This document shows, piece by piece, positions 4,794-6,043 of a stretch of 6,043 nucleotides of DNA (its first letter is position 1; each line of letters starts with the position of its first letter). The position numbers and the translations under genes were made by a program. This DNA comes from an uncultured Ignavibacteriota bacterium (GTDB lineage: Bacteria; Bacteroidota; Ignavibacteria; Tepidaquicellales; Tepidaquicellaceae): the NCBI GenBank assembly GCA_937959065.1, contig CALGOI010000350.1, positions 1 to 6,043 of the forward strand, written 5' to 3'. The notes beneath the pieces were generated by a model. That model ran no database searches, was not told where the DNA came from, and was given only the letters and a program-made list of their open reading frames with translations.

Positions 4794-6043
4794 CTACCTT
4801 CTGCCTTTTATCTTAGAACCCTTCATAAATCCATCATAATGCCTCATTAGTAAGTGTGACTCAATCTGCTGTAATGTGTCAAGTGCAACACCTACTATAA
4901 TTAGCAAACTCGTTCCTCCAAAGAATGCCGCAAATCCTGATGTTATTCCCATATTCATCACGAATGTCGGGAGAATAGCGATGATTGCAAGGAATATCGC
5001 TCCCGGTAAAGTGATCTTAGTCAGAATATTATCTATAAAATCCGATGTCGGTTTACCCGGCCTTACACCCGGTATAAATCCTCCCTGCCTCTTCATATTA
5101 TCAGCAACGTCCTTTGGATTAAATGCGATCGCTGTATAAAAATATGTAAAGAATATGATCAATAACGCATATACCGCCGCGTAAACAAAACTCGTATAGT
5201 TAAAATATCCCGCAAGAGTCTGCATAAACTGACTGTCCGGGAAAAATGACAAGAACGTACTCGGTATAAACATTATCGACTGAGCAAAGATCAGAGGCAT
5301 AACACCCGCCTGGTTAACCTTTAAAGGTATATACTGAGTTACGCCGCCAAATACTTTTCTGCCAACAACCCTCTTTGCATATTGAACGGGTATTCGCCGT
5401 GTCGCGACTGTAACAGCCACAACTCCAGCCACGATCAATACAAAAGCGGCAATGAACACAACTTCTATAAGGATATTCCTTACACCTGATGATACAAGTT
5501 GATATTCATCCAATACTGCAAAAGGAAACTGAGCTATAATGCCAATGAAAATAATAAGAGATATACCGTTTCCTATACCACGGTCAGTTATCTGTTCACC
5601 AAGCCACATCATAAATATCGTACCGGCTGTTAAAAATATTACAGTCGATATCGTAAATAAAAATCCCGAAACTTCTGGATTTATAATACTGAGTTCGCCT
5701 ACCTTTCTGCTTGCAAGCTGTACGCTCACACCCCACGCCTGAAGCGCTGCTATTGGGATTGTTCCTATTCGGGTAAGCTGGTTTATCTTTTTACGTCCTT
5801 CTTCACCTTCCTTCTGTAGCTTCTGGAAATAAGGAAATACCGCACCAAGAAGCTGAATTATAATAGATGCACTGATGTATGGCATAATACCAAGAGCAAA
5901 TACCGCAGCATTATTAAAAGCTCCTCCTACAAAAAGGTCATAAAGCCCAAATAATGTATTGGATGCCTGGTTTTGAGATGCCTCCGCTAATAGAGCAGCA
6001 TTAATTGCTGGTAGTGTTATATGAGCACCGATCCTTACTACAA
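4794..6043 (-). CDS. secY: Protein translocase subunit SecY, 5' end beyond the window
   Basis: The frame stays open from the right edge (first complete codon at 6039-6041) to TAG at 4794-4796, giving 415 visible residues. About 25-35 N-terminal residues are missing. The visible part begins VVRIGAHITLPAIN, the end of TM1, followed by the plug segment LFGLYDLFVGGAFNN and TM2b ALGIMPYISASIIIQLL. The ATG at 5885 is therefore internal (the M of MPYISAS), not the start. Further landmarks are GEQITDRGIGNGISLIIF, the cytoplasmic loop RKVFGGVTQYIPLKVN, and the C5 loop GGFIPGVRPGKPTSDFID, whose arginine corresponds to the SecA/ribosome-contact R357 of E. coli. The C-terminus ends KGSKIKGRR. SecY forms the export channel with SecE and SecG in the inner membrane. 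It is followed after 10 bases by map. Confidence 0.99.
   Translation of the reverse strand, partial: VVRIGAHITLPAINAALLAEASQNQASNTLFGLYDLFVGGAFNNAAVFALGIMPYISASIIIQLLGAVFPYFQKLQKEGEEGRKKINQLTRIGTIPIAALQAWGVSVQLASRKVGELSIINPEVSGFLFTISTVIFLTAGTIFMMWLGEQITDRGIGNGISLIIFIGIIAQFPFAVLDEYQLVSSGVRNILIEVVFIAAFVLIVAGVVAVTVATRRIPVQYAKRVVGRKVFGGVTQYIPLKVNQAGVMPLIFAQSIMFIPSTFLSFFPDSQFMQTLAGYFNYTSFVYAAVYALLIIFFTYFYTAIAFNPKDVADNMKRQGGFIPGVRPGKPTSDFIDNILTKITLPGAIFLAIIAILPTFVMNMGITSGFAAFFGGTSLLIIVGVALDTLQQIESHLLMRHYDGFMKGSKIKGRR

Noticed and set aside
4794..5885. secY starting at the ATG at 5885
   Set aside because: The 52 codons upstream to the window edge translate into the conserved end of TM1 and the plug of SecY, so this methionine is internal.
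1..6043. Mobile element, CRISPR array, tRNA, or new defence or biosynthetic system
   Set aside because: Nearly all bases belong to conserved single-strand housekeeping genes in standard order, with no direct repeats, terminal inverted repeats or foreign composition visible.

Overview
The window is a stretch of core housekeeping DNA. It holds the distal part of a large ribosomal-protein super-operon (the spc-alpha region), followed by the start of a ribosome-assembly GTPase gene. All ten genes lie on the minus strand, so transcription runs from the high coordinates to the low ones. In transcription order they are secY (5' end outside the window), map, infA, rpmJ, rpsM, rpsK, rpsD, rpoA, rplQ and engB/ysxC (3' end outside the window). 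The gaps are short: 10, 20, 27, 46, 36, 36, 40 and 42 bases from secY to rplQ, then about 103 bases before engB. No gene is broken, no mobile element is present, and no stretch longer than about 105 bases lacks a gene.

Organism: the DNA is clearly AT-rich (high thirties percent G+C by eye, not counted). Adenylate kinase is absent between secY and map. Purine-rich Shine-Dalgarno sequences are weak or missing at most starts, and L17 carries a long lysine-rich tail. Together with the general look of the RpoA, SecY and S4 proteins, this suggests the Bacteroidota/Chlorobiota/Ignavibacteria clade, with Ignavibacteria-like bacteria the best guess. This is inference from memory of those families, not a search result.

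How the genes work together: SecY forms the membrane channel for protein export. MetAP removes the initiator methionine from new proteins. IF1 helps start translation. L36, S13, S11, S4 and L17 are structural parts of the ribosome. RpoA is the assembly platform of RNA polymerase. EngB helps mature the large subunit. The layout lets protein synthesis, RNA polymerase and export capacity be made from one transcript. A 10-bp inverted repeat followed by a T-rich run on the coding strand lies between rplQ and engB and may mark the end of the ribosomal transcript, or a point of partial read-through.

The window shows no undescribed biological system. The points most worth a second look are the two TTG start codons of rpsM and rpsK set in an identical 10-base context, the 58-residue lysine/glutamate tail of L17, the zinc-ligand (four-cysteine) form of S4 beside a zinc-ligand L36, and the inverted repeat before engB.
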